This document shows, piece after piece, positions 34,971 through 41,341 of a stretch of 41,341 bases of DNA. The stretch comes from Desulfuromonas sp. (GTDB taxonomy: Bacteria > Desulfobacterota > Desulfuromonadia > Desulfuromonadales > Desulfuromonadaceae), in assembly GCA_021162745.1 (NCBI GenBank), contig JAGGYC010000055.1, forward strand, positions 1-41,341, given 5' to 3'. The notes beneath the pieces are model-generated. The model worked only from the letters and a program-made list of their open reading frames with translations. It made no database searches and was not told where the DNA came from. Positions within the stretch are counted from its first letter, which is position 1; every line of letters begins with the position of its first letter. A program made the position numbers and the translations under genes.

Positions 34971-35250
34971 TCAGGATGAAATATCATCAATCAAATACGT
35001 GCGGGCCGCAAGAGATCAGGCCCGCCCCGCAGTTCGGCTAGCTACGCAATCCGCACCCTGAAACAGTTACACGCCACAGTTGGTTACTTTTGTTTCGATT
35101 TTAAAGGCCATTTCTTTGCTTACTTTCTTTGGGGCCGATTCTAAGAAAGTACGTCGGCTGCGGGACGAAACCCGCGAACTTGTCTTTACGAATTTCAAGG
35201 TTTAATCAATATTGATTCGTTGTCAAACGGAAAACTACTACTAAACAATT
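34971..35250 (+). repeat. Dispersed structured repeat, copy D
   Basis: A near full-length copy aligning with copy B from TTCAGGATGAAATATCAT to AAACAATT. The central arms are TACTTTCTT (35121-35129) and AAGAAAGTA (35143-35151). The GCGGG...CCCGC stem, CGCGAACTTG and GTCAAACGG are present. Confidence 0.85.
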
Positions 35251-35309
35251 TTACAAGAGGGAAACATCTCGTAACTATTGAGTTTATCATTGATCCAGAA
35301 CTAGCAAAA

Positions 35310-35354
35310 ATGGGACTGTCCCCGCGCTTTTGAGGTTTTAGAGGGGTCTGTCCC
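35310..35354. repeat. Inverted pair of TGGGAC..CCCC motifs
   Basis: TGGGACTGTCCCC (35310-35322) and, in inverted orientation, TGGGACAGACCCC (ending near 35354), separated by about 20 bp. Their form is like REP-type intergenic palindromes. Confidence 0.5.
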
Positions 35355-35392
35355 AGGCTTTTGCGGCGCAAACTACCGCCGTTCCATAGTCA

Positions 35393-35610
35393 GTAAACCA
35401 AGATCAAGTTCGCGGGTCTCGCCCCGCAGGCGACGTCCTTTTTGCCATGCCCCAAAAAGTAAGCAAAAATGGCTTTTAGAACCAAAGAAACCATCCGCCG
35501 AGTCAACTGTTTCAGTGTGCTAATTGCGGAACCACCCGAACTGCGAGGGCGGGCCTGATCCCTTACGGCCCACCGGATTTCGATGCCGCTCATTTCATAT
35601 CGAACACTGT
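35393..35610 (-). repeat. Dispersed structured repeat, copy E (inverted)
   Basis: Read on the minus strand, it shows the GTAAGGGATCAGGCCCGCC start, the CACTGAAACAGTT block, a shorter central hairpin (CTTTTTG with CAAAAAG), GCGGGG...CCCGC and GCGAACTTGATCT. It faces copy D head-on. Confidence 0.8.
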
Positions 35611-35683
35611 CAACATCATGATGTTTCCCGGTGTCGGTTCTGTACCGTTACTCGATGAAAATTCGCCCGAAGGACTTGGGCCG

Positions 35684-36313
35684 CTATTCTACACCCTCTC
35701 CAATCAAACGATAATCCTGCGGCGTATTGATGTTTCTGAAGCTCTTGCCTTGGGGATCGAGATGAACGATATCTTCAGCGGTCAGCCTAAGGGTTTCCAC
35801 CTGCTCAAACAGTGCCCCCACCCGGCGCTGTTTCTGATTCAATAACCGTTCAACAGCAGGCAAACAACTCTTCGCATACAGGGCATGCAGGGGTTCATGC
35901 CCCCCGGCGCTGTAGGGCAATATGACCTCGCCCTGGTCGGCGAAAGAACAGATATGCCGAATAAGCGGCGCGGAGATAAAGGGCATATCGCAACCGACAA
36001 TGAACACCCTGTCCTCAGTAGCATGACACAACGCGGAATGGATTCCCGACAGCACCCCCATGCCGGGGTGGCAATCCACCACCTTGCGGCAGGGGATGTC
36101 GGCATAGGATTTCGGGCTGTTGGTCACAATGATCACTTCGGCAAACAGCGACGCCAGCCGCTGGTAGACATGGTCGATCAGCCGTTGCTCACCAAAGGGC
36201 AAAAGGGCCTTATCGCAGCCCATGCGGGTACTCTTGCCCCCGGCCAGAATCGCGGCACTGATGCCGGGGAGGGGTGTTTCCGGCAGGGTGATTTCAGGTA
36301 CTGCATTATTCAT
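35684..36313 (-). CDS. mobA: Molybdenum cofactor guanylyltransferase
   Basis: A 209-residue cytoplasmic nucleotidyltransferase. The signature AAILAGGKSTRMGCDKALLPFG is at about residues 20-41 and contains the GTP-binding LAGGxSxRMGxDK pattern. The metal-binding GCDMPF motif is near residue 107 and NINTPQDY near the end. It links GMP to molybdopterin to make MGD, needed by bis-MGD enzymes such as the nearby formate dehydrogenase. I use the ATG at 36313, which overlaps the thioesterase stop (TAATG), implying coupled translation; an in-frame start 15 codons upstream would lie inside that gene. Confidence 0.92.
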   Translation of the reverse strand: MNNAVPEITLPETPLPGISAAILAGGKSTRMGCDKALLPFGEQRLIDHVYQRLASLFAEVIIVTNSPKSYADIPCRKVVDCHPGMGVLSGIHSALCHATEDRVFIVGCDMPFISAPLIRHICSFADQGEVILPYSAGGHEPLHALYAKSCLPAVERLLNQKQRRVGALFEQVETLRLTAEDIVHLDPQGKSFRNINTPQDYRLIGEGVE

Positions 36314-36816
36314 TACATTGAAATCTCTTGTGGTGCATTGTCCGCAGGAGGAAACCACTCCTCTGCAACAAAATCGTCGGCACCGATCTGACTCAGATTT
36401 CGTTTCATATACTTACCCGTCGCCGAAACAGCCACATCGCCATTGGGCAATAACAGTTCACCGCTCCCCTCGAAAATGCGTCCCTTATCCTTGGTAATGC
36501 GGCCAATGGATTTCAGCTCCACATTCAACGGCACCGGTTTATGGTAGCGCAACTGTAGGTCAATGGTGACACCGAAGGTATTTTGATCATAAAACGCCAT
36601 GATGGCCCGACCGATCACCTCGTCGAGCAACGCTGCGGAAATACCGCCATGGGTGATGCCGGGGTAACTTTGATGTTCATGCCGCGCCGTAAACAGACCG
36701 ATCACCTCTTTCTCCTCTGTTTGATAAAAGCGCGTTTGTAACCCCAGTTTGTTTTCGGTGCCACAGACCAGGCAATTTTTAGAGATATGCTGGCTGCGAT
36801 TGATTTTATGGTTCAT
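36313..36816 (-). CDS. PaaI-type hotdog-fold thioesterase
   Basis: A 167-residue hotdog protein. The N-terminal NCLVCGTEN Cys pair and central HGGISAALLDEVIG (about 57-70) are typical of PaaI/YiiD-like acyl-CoA thioesterases; the Asp/Glu in LLDE is the usual catalytic region. The acyl-CoA substrate is unknown. It lies 30 bp downstream of the restriction-subunit gene and overlaps mobA by one base. Pairing with mobA is probably organisational rather than functional. Confidence 0.85.
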   Translation of the reverse strand: MNHKINRSQHISKNCLVCGTENKLGLQTRFYQTEEKEVIGLFTARHEHQSYPGITHGGISAALLDEVIGRAIMAFYDQNTFGVTIDLQLRYHKPVPLNVELKSIGRITKDKGRIFEGSGELLLPNGDVAVSATGKYMKRNLSQIGADDFVAEEWFPPADNAPQEISM

Positions 36817-36846
36817 GCTTGTCCTGTCAGAGACTGATTGCCTAAA

Positions 36847-39800
36847 CTATCTCAGTTGATTCTTTTCACTATTTCTGCCAGAACCTGCTCCATCAATTGA
36901 AATGACTCTCGTATCTGGATCGACCCCGGTTCCGACGATCTCCATCAATTTGCCATAGCTGTTTACAACATCATATTTCACATGATCCGGGTTGATCTTG
37001 CGGTTGATTTCATCAAAAAACTTCCGGGCGCATTTTATTTTGGTCTTTTCGATTTCCCTTAGCTCCATGCTCGACATAGAACCCTTGGTTTCAGCGACGA
37101 AATAAACGTGCTTAACAACCCCTTGTTTAAATGAAATAGCCCAATCTGGGTTGTAGTTTCCAACCGGTGTAGGGATGGAAAAGCCTCTGGGTAGCTTTGC
37201 ATAGACGACAACTTCAGAGCTGGTATCCAGCTCGTTTACGAAGGTACGTTCAGTCTTTGAATCGGTAATGACATAATCGTAGATATGACGTTTTAGAGCT
37301 GCGCCAGCTTTACTGAAATCCTGCTTACTTTGCTCATCTGTAAATATGTCGGTATCGTGAGTTTCGGTAATGGAGTTGTAGCTTAGGTGTTCGACAATAA
37401 CCGTTGCTTTCTGCTCTTGGATCAGTCGTGCCGCTTCGGTGATAAAATTTTCAGGGTTGGTCTTGAACTGTGAGAATACCGTTTTTTCGATTTGACTCAG
37501 AATGTCTGTAACAGTCTTTCTGGTCAGCTGTGTGTTCTCCGCAATTTTTCCGGTCAGGTCATATTTGACAGCAGAATGGATGGAATGGGTGTTGTACTCG
37601 ATTGAGGTATCTTGAACCTGAAAACCATCACCTGATTTCATCTGATCGTAGCTGATATCATTGGATTGTTCGCCTCGCTGAACGGTGTATTGAAGAGGAG
37701 TAACCCGTAGTTCAGAATTTAGAGTGTGAACACATTTTTCAACTAATTCAGAGCTGTCAAAATGAACACTGTAGACTGCTTTACGATTTATTCTGTTCCA
37801 GAGCTCCTTAAACTCTTTTTTCTCAAAGTTGGCATTCAAGGGATTGGTTTTAGCACCACGATCATTTTGAATTTGAGGCAAACTGGCATCGCTGTAAACA
37901 CTGTTAATCAATTGAAAAATGTCAGCCTTGTAAGGTTGAAGATCATCAGGCAACTCAGCCAACTCTTCATTCTTCACAGCATCATGATACCTCTGAGCAA
38001 TGTTTTTCTTTCTGTCCACATAGCCATTCTGAATCAAATAAAATTCAATCCCTTCTGCCATGTCCTGGGTGACTTCGATGTTTCCAGATGTTGTCTGCAA
38101 AATTTTCCCGGTAAAATATTTAACATCGGCAATCCGTGGTCTTTCCGAAAGTGATTCGCTGATATCGTTCTGCAACGCAGTGACAAAATCCTTATAACTT
38201 TCACTGGCAACAACGGTCAAAACATTGGTCTGATGGACAGTTGCCTGATTGTCCTGTCTTTCACCAAGCTGATTGACAGAAATGCGCAGCCCCCGACCAA
38301 CTTCCTGTCTGCGAGAGATAGTGTTGTCACTGTGCTTTAACGTGCAGATAACAAAAACATTCGGATTGTCCCAGCCTTCACGCAGTGCTGAGTGGGAGAA
38401 AATAAAGCGCGTCGGCTCAGCAAAAGAAAGCAATCGCTCCTTGTCTTTCAGGATCAGATCGTATGCACTTTGGTCTGTACTTTCGACCCTTTCGCTTCTT
38501 GTCGACTTTACCGCATCAACCATTTTTCCTTTTTTATCAATGGAAAAATAGCCGTTGTGGGTACAATCAACCGGAATATTGTCCAAGTGTTTTTTATAGC
38601 CCTCGTGCATAAACAGGTCTTGTTTTAGCTCATTCAATGCAGCACTATATTCTTCCTCGAATATTTTTGCATATTCGCCACCCTCTTTTCCGGCATCAGT
38701 GTAAATACGGTATTTTGCTACCTCATCAATAAAGAAGAGGGTGAGAACCTTGATTCCCTGATGAAAAAGCACCTGTTCCTTTTCAAAGTGTGATTTGATT
38801 GCTTCACGAATCTGAATACGCCTCAATGCCTTATCGTTGACATCACCGGTTGCTTCACCAGCCTGCAACTGATCCCCATTCGTAAATTCAACGATGTCGG
38901 TCACGGCATTAATGTCAGCAATCACAACTCCTTTGTACTGATCCAGTTCACCGGAAAGATCATAGAGGTTGTCGCCTTTTTTCAGCTTGCGAATCATCCG
39001 CTTGATACCGCTACTCTGCTTAACCTCAAGTTCGATCCGGGCAACCGGTGCCTTCCTGGAAACCTCAATTGATTCGAGATAGAGATAGGCATTGGTTCCA
39101 GACAAGCCTTTAACGGAGATTCCGCGCACTGCGATCTTTTTTACCAGCTTCTGGTTATAGGCATCCAGAGCATCAAGCCGGTGAACTTTATTGTGCTGAG
39201 TTTTATGTGTAGCCGAATAGCGCAGGATAAACAGTGGGTTGAATTCCTTGAGAGAATCCAGCGTTTTTTTGCCCTCCATCTTTTGTGGTTCGTCAAGAAT
39301 CAGGATTGGTCTGTTTGCCTTGATCACGTCAATGGGACGGCGGCTTTGAAAATCGTCCAGCTCTTCATATATACGTCGATTATCTTTGCCCGTAGCATTG
39401 AACGCCTGGACATTGATCACCATGACATTGATTCCGGCATCCGAGGAAAAGCTTTCGAGTTCGTGGAGTGACTTGGAATTGTAAATAAAAAACTTGATCT
39501 TTTTGTTGTAACTTTCCTGAAAGTGATCGGCTGTGATTTCCAGTGATTTGTAGACACCTTCACGAATAGCAATACTGGGAACCACAATAATGAATTTGCT
39601 CCAGCCGAACTGCTTCTTCATCTCAAAAATGGTTTTGATGTAGCAGTAGGTTTTACCGGTACCGGTCTCCATTTCCACATCAAGGTGGTATGGCGCAATT
39701 GCCAACGCTTTTTTGGTGTAAGGCTTATCGACCACAAAAGCATCTTTTTTTATGGTTTTAAATTCACTGACAGACTGGCTCTGCGGCAAATTTTGATTGC

Positions 39801-40020
39801 GCTGAACCACTTGGATATTCTCTAAAATCTGCTGTTGGGTCAGGAGGATGTCAGCGTTTTTGAAGCCCGACTCTGCAAATAATTTCGGTTGAGTGGCTTT
39901 TGTCACGCCGGGGTCAATCCTGTAACCATGACCTGCTGTATTCGGCTGCCCTTTGAAGCAATTCAGTACTGCATCGACGGCACGAGTCTGGTACGCCTGC
40001 TTTTTAAATTTGAGTTTCAC
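36847..40020 (-). CDS. Type III-like restriction enzyme Res subunit (helicase-nuclease)
   Basis: A 1057-residue SF2 helicase-nuclease. Walker A METGTGKT is at 117-124, followed by the [15 protein letters not shown] segment characteristic of Type III Res proteins. Motif II is DEPQ at 243-246, motif III is SAT (269-271), then [10 protein letters not shown] and a motif VI VGRGLRI. The C-terminal nuclease has the PD-(D/E)xK pattern NPDW (957-960) and ETK (977-979). In Type III systems Res acts with a Mod methyltransferase; Mod should lie upstream on the minus strand, beyond the right edge. DNA here is less GC-rich than the metabolic genes, fitting a defence island. The ATG is at 40020; a good AGGAGGCC ribosome site precedes it. 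Confidence 0.9.
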   Translation of the reverse strand: MKLKFKKQAYQTRAVDAVLNCFKGQPNTAGHGYRIDPGVTKATQPKLFAESGFKNADILLTQQQILENIQVVQRNQNLPQSQSVSEFKTIKKDAFVVDKPYTKKALAIAPYHLDVEMETGTGKTYCYIKTIFEMKKQFGWSKFIIVVPSIAIREGVYKSLEITADHFQESYNKKIKFFIYNSKSLHELESFSSDAGINVMVINVQAFNATGKDNRRIYEELDDFQSRRPIDVIKANRPILILDEPQKMEGKKTLDSLKEFNPLFILRYSATHKTQHNKVHRLDALDAYNQKLVKKIAVRGISVKGLSGTNAYLYLESIEVSRKAPVARIELEVKQSSGIKRMIRKLKKGDNLYDLSGELDQYKGVVIADINAVTDIVEFTNGDQLQAGEATGDVNDKALRRIQIREAIKSHFEKEQVLFHQGIKVLTLFFIDEVAKYRIYTDAGKEGGEYAKIFEEEYSAALNELKQDLFMHEGYKKHLDNIPVDCTHNGYFSIDKKGKMVDAVKSTRSERVESTDQSAYDLILKDKERLLSFAEPTRFIFSHSALREGWDNPNVFVICTLKHSDNTISRRQEVGRGLRISVNQLGERQDNQATVHQTNVLTVVASESYKDFVTALQNDISESLSERPRIADVKYFTGKILQTTSGNIEVTQDMAEGIEFYLIQNGYVDRKKNIAQRYHDAVKNEELAELPDDLQPYKADIFQLINSVYSDASLPQIQNDRGAKTNPLNANFEKKEFKELWNRINRKAVYSVHFDSSELVEKCVHTLNSELRVTPLQYTVQRGEQSNDISYDQMKSGDGFQVQDTSIEYNTHSIHSAVKYDLTGKIAENTQLTRKTVTDILSQIEKTVFSQFKTNPENFITEAARLIQEQKATVIVEHLSYNSITETHDTDIFTDEQSKQDFSKAGAALKRHIYDYVITDSKTERTFVNELDTSSEVVVYAKLPRGFSIPTPVGNYNPDWAISFKQGVVKHVYFVAETKGSMSSMELREIEKTKIKCARKFFDEINRKINPDHVKYDVVNSYGKLMEIVGTGVDPDTRVISIDGAGSGRNSEKNQLR

Positions 40021-40096
40021 TGGTGGCCTCCTGCACTGTTAACCACAGATGGGCACGGATAAGCACTGATATTTACAAACTGAAAAAAGCCACCAA
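40021..40096. repeat. Short spacer with degenerate tandem decamers
   Basis: 76 bp between the DUF1016 and Res genes. It contains about three degenerate 10-bp units ending in GAT (CACAGATG, GGCACGGATA, AGCACTGAT), resembling a common intergenic repeat type. Confidence 0.35.
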
Positions 40097-41278
40097 TCAT
40101 GATTTGCCCCCCTTATGCTCTTCTATGGTTGCTTCAATTAGTTTGCGTTCTTTTTCTATCTCCAGCTTCAATTCCCGCTCACTGGGGAGAAACTGTAGAT
40201 ACTTGGAAGCGAAAATCTGTTTGTTCTCGTTGAGCACAGAGTATTTTGCAACGGCTTCGCTTTTGTCTGAACAGAGAATAAGACCGATGGTTGGGTTGTC
40301 TCCCGCCACCTTGAACTTATCCTCAAACAAACGGACATAGCCATCCATCTGCCCCACATCCCGATGGGTCAGTTTGCCGATTTTCAGGTCAATGAGCAGG
40401 AAGCACTTGAGCATGAAATTGTAAAAAACCAGATCGATATAAAAATCGTCATCGTCAAAACGGATATGCTTTTGCCGGGCAACAAAGGAGAACCCTTTGC
40501 CAAGTTCCAGCAGGAAGGTTTGTAAATTGTCGATAATAGACTGTTCCAGATTGTTTTCATGAAGAGTTACCGCATCGGGGAGGCCAAGGAATTCCAGCAC
40601 ATAGGGCGATTTGATGATTGTTTCGGCAAGTAAAGGTTTGCCGGGCAAATGCTCCCGGTCACTTGCAACAAGTCCCTCTTCCCCGCAGTTAGCAATTATT
40701 CGTTGGTAATAAGATGACTGAATCTGCCGCTCTAACTGAACCTTGTTCCAACCGCACTCGATCGCTTCCTGTTCATAGAAAAGGCGAACTTTTTCATCGT
40801 TAACACGCATCAGGGCACGATAATGGGACCAGGTTAACTGAGATGAAAAGGATTTTTCACCCATCGGGGAATGACTCTCTGGAAGCTGTGATTCTCTCCC
40901 CGGATGGGAGAGTTTTTTATGATTCAATTCTCTTCCTGACGGGGAGAGAATTTCGAAGCGATCCGAATAGACCTGATAAAACTGCCGATAGTTCCATAAT
41001 GTCGGGGATGAAAACCCTCTTCCAAACTGTTCAGACAATTTTGCAGATAGACCATCAATCACCCGCTTCCCATATTCCGCTCGTTCATCACCGCCCTGTA
41101 GCTCCTGCACAATTTCACGCCCAATCAACCCATAAGCAAGTACCATATTGGAATTGACCGAACGCACCACATTGCCCCGCGCCTGTTCCAAAATAGAAAC
41201 CACCCGGTCAAATAAACTGTCTCCATCCGGCTTTATCAATCCGTGCCCATCTGAGTTTATTCGTGGTTTCTTGCTCAT
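40097..41278 (-). CDS. DUF1016/YhcG-family PD-(D/E)xK nuclease-like protein
   Basis: A 393-residue protein. The N-terminal DUF1016 helical domain contains YGLIGREIVQE and YGKRVIDGLS, then WNYRQFY and LTWSHYRALM. The C-terminal nuclease-like domain (about 235-370) has the catalytic pattern DFYIDLVFYN and LLIDLKIG (Asp..Asp-x-Lys type). Family members are frequently encoded inside restriction-modification loci. Between FEI and FSSQLTWSHY the chain carries about 33 extra residues built from SPSGREL, SHPGRES and SPMGEKS units, encoded by small palindromes (40850-40955). The start codon overlaps the end of the gene to the right (ATGA), so it belongs to the same operon as the Type III genes. Confidence 0.88.
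   Translation of the reverse strand: MSKKPRINSDGHGLIKPDGDSLFDRVVSILEQARGNVVRSVNSNMVLAYGLIGREIVQELQGGDERAEYGKRVIDGLSAKLSEQFGRGFSSPTLWNYRQFYQVYSDRFEILSPSGRELNHKKLSHPGRESQLPESHSPMGEKSFSSQLTWSHYRALMRVNDEKVRLFYEQEAIECGWNKVQLERQIQSSYYQRIIANCGEEGLVASDREHLPGKPLLAETIIKSPYVLEFLGLPDAVTLHENNLEQSIIDNLQTFLLELGKGFSFVARQKHIRFDDDDFYIDLVFYNFMLKCFLLIDLKIGKLTHRDVGQMDGYVRLFEDKFKVAGDNPTIGLILCSDKSEAVAKYSVLNENKQIFASKYLQFLPSERELKLEIEKERKLIEATIEEHKGGKS
40850..40955 (-). repeat. Palindromic repeat cluster inside the DUF1016 gene
   Basis: Two adjacent hairpins, CTCTCCC/GGGAGAG (40894-40900 with 40906-40912) and TTCTCTTCC/GGGGAGAGAA (40928-40936 with 40941-40950), plus a degenerate third unit. They sit in frame and give a Ser/Pro/Gly/Arg/Glu-rich insert. 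Confidence 0.65.
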
Positions 41279-41341
41279 ATCGTCTTCACCTCAGTATGAG
41301 GCGACATGAGCTTGAAGATCTGCTCCACGTTGATTTTTACG
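41275..41341 (-). CDS. C-terminal end of an upstream defence-operon gene (partial)
   Basis: The last 21 codons of an open frame entering from the right edge, ending in LMSPHTEVKTI and a TGA that overlaps the DUF1016 start (ATGA). The overlap implies the same operon. By position it could be the Mod methyltransferase or a small accessory gene of the Type III system; the fragment is too short to identify. Confidence 0.55.
   Translation of the reverse strand, partial: VKINVEQIFKLMSPHTEVKTI

Larger units (their letters stand above)
34909..35683. other. Repeat-rich intergenic region between the fdh operon and mobA
   Basis: 775 bp with no supported gene. It holds repeat copy D in plus orientation (34971-35250), copy E inverted (35393-35610), and between them an inverted pair of a TGGGACTGTCCCC-like motif (35310-35322 and about 35342-35354). 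No obvious terminator is seen for fdh. Confidence 0.75.

Noticed and set aside
19385-35610. CRISPR array or insertion sequence explaining the repeats
   Set aside because: Copies are kilobases apart with no regular spacers, and no transposase gene is linked to them.

Overview
The window looks like a chromosomal segment of an anaerobic, respiratory Gram-negative bacterium, most probably a Desulfuromonadales-type member of the former Deltaproteobacteria (Desulfuromonas, Geopsychrobacter or Pelobacter relatives). This is inferred from the dense set of multihaem c-type cytochromes with an outer-membrane barrel, a cytoplasmic molybdopterin formate dehydrogenase, and the gene style. No rRNA, tRNA or CRISPR array was found, so the taxonomy stays an inference.

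Layout. (1) 1-8256, all minus strand: a fused 5-oxoprolinase/hydantoinase running off the left edge, aminopeptidase N, an unknown four-helix membrane protein, and O-acetylhomoserine sulfhydrylase. (2) 8257-17501, plus strand: a large extracellular-electron-transfer-type cluster. It encodes periplasmic cytochromes with 12, 20 and 12 CxxCH motifs, a membrane-anchored Sel1-repeat protein, an outer-membrane beta-barrel, a 10-haem cytochrome and a 13-haem surface lipoprotein, 67 haem sites in all. Two strong hairpins divide the cluster into likely expression units. (3) 17581-22023: EttA translation factor (minus), a membrane diguanylate cyclase flanked by imperfect direct repeats, and an alpha/beta hydrolase. 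(4) 21989-28382, minus strand: a TtpC-TonB2-type energy-transduction operon (DUF3450, TtpC, ExbB, ExbD, TonB, TPR) ending in a broken permease pseudogene. A dispersed repeat sits between exbD and tonB. (5) 29016-30792: a small FMN-type protein, a HAD-like protein and an OB-fold lipoprotein. (6) 30939-36816: a translationally coupled three-gene formate dehydrogenase operon (flavin reductase, Mo catalytic subunit, Fe-S subunit), a repeat-rich gap, then mobA and a thioesterase on the other strand. (7) 36847-41341, minus strand: a Type III-like restriction subunit and a DUF1016/YhcG-type nuclease, with the upstream partner gene cut by the right edge.

How it fits together. The cytochrome cluster supplies the parts of a trans-outer-membrane electron conduit: periplasmic wires, a barrel, a barrel-associated decahaem protein and a surface multihaem lipoprotein. 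The formate dehydrogenase could feed electrons from formate into the NAD(P) pool, and MobA would make its bis-MGD cofactor.

The most unusual signals are the modular 8-haem duplication that yields the 20-haem protein, and a family of about 280-bp intergenic repeats with several conserved hairpins. That repeat family occurs five times in the window and splits one operon.
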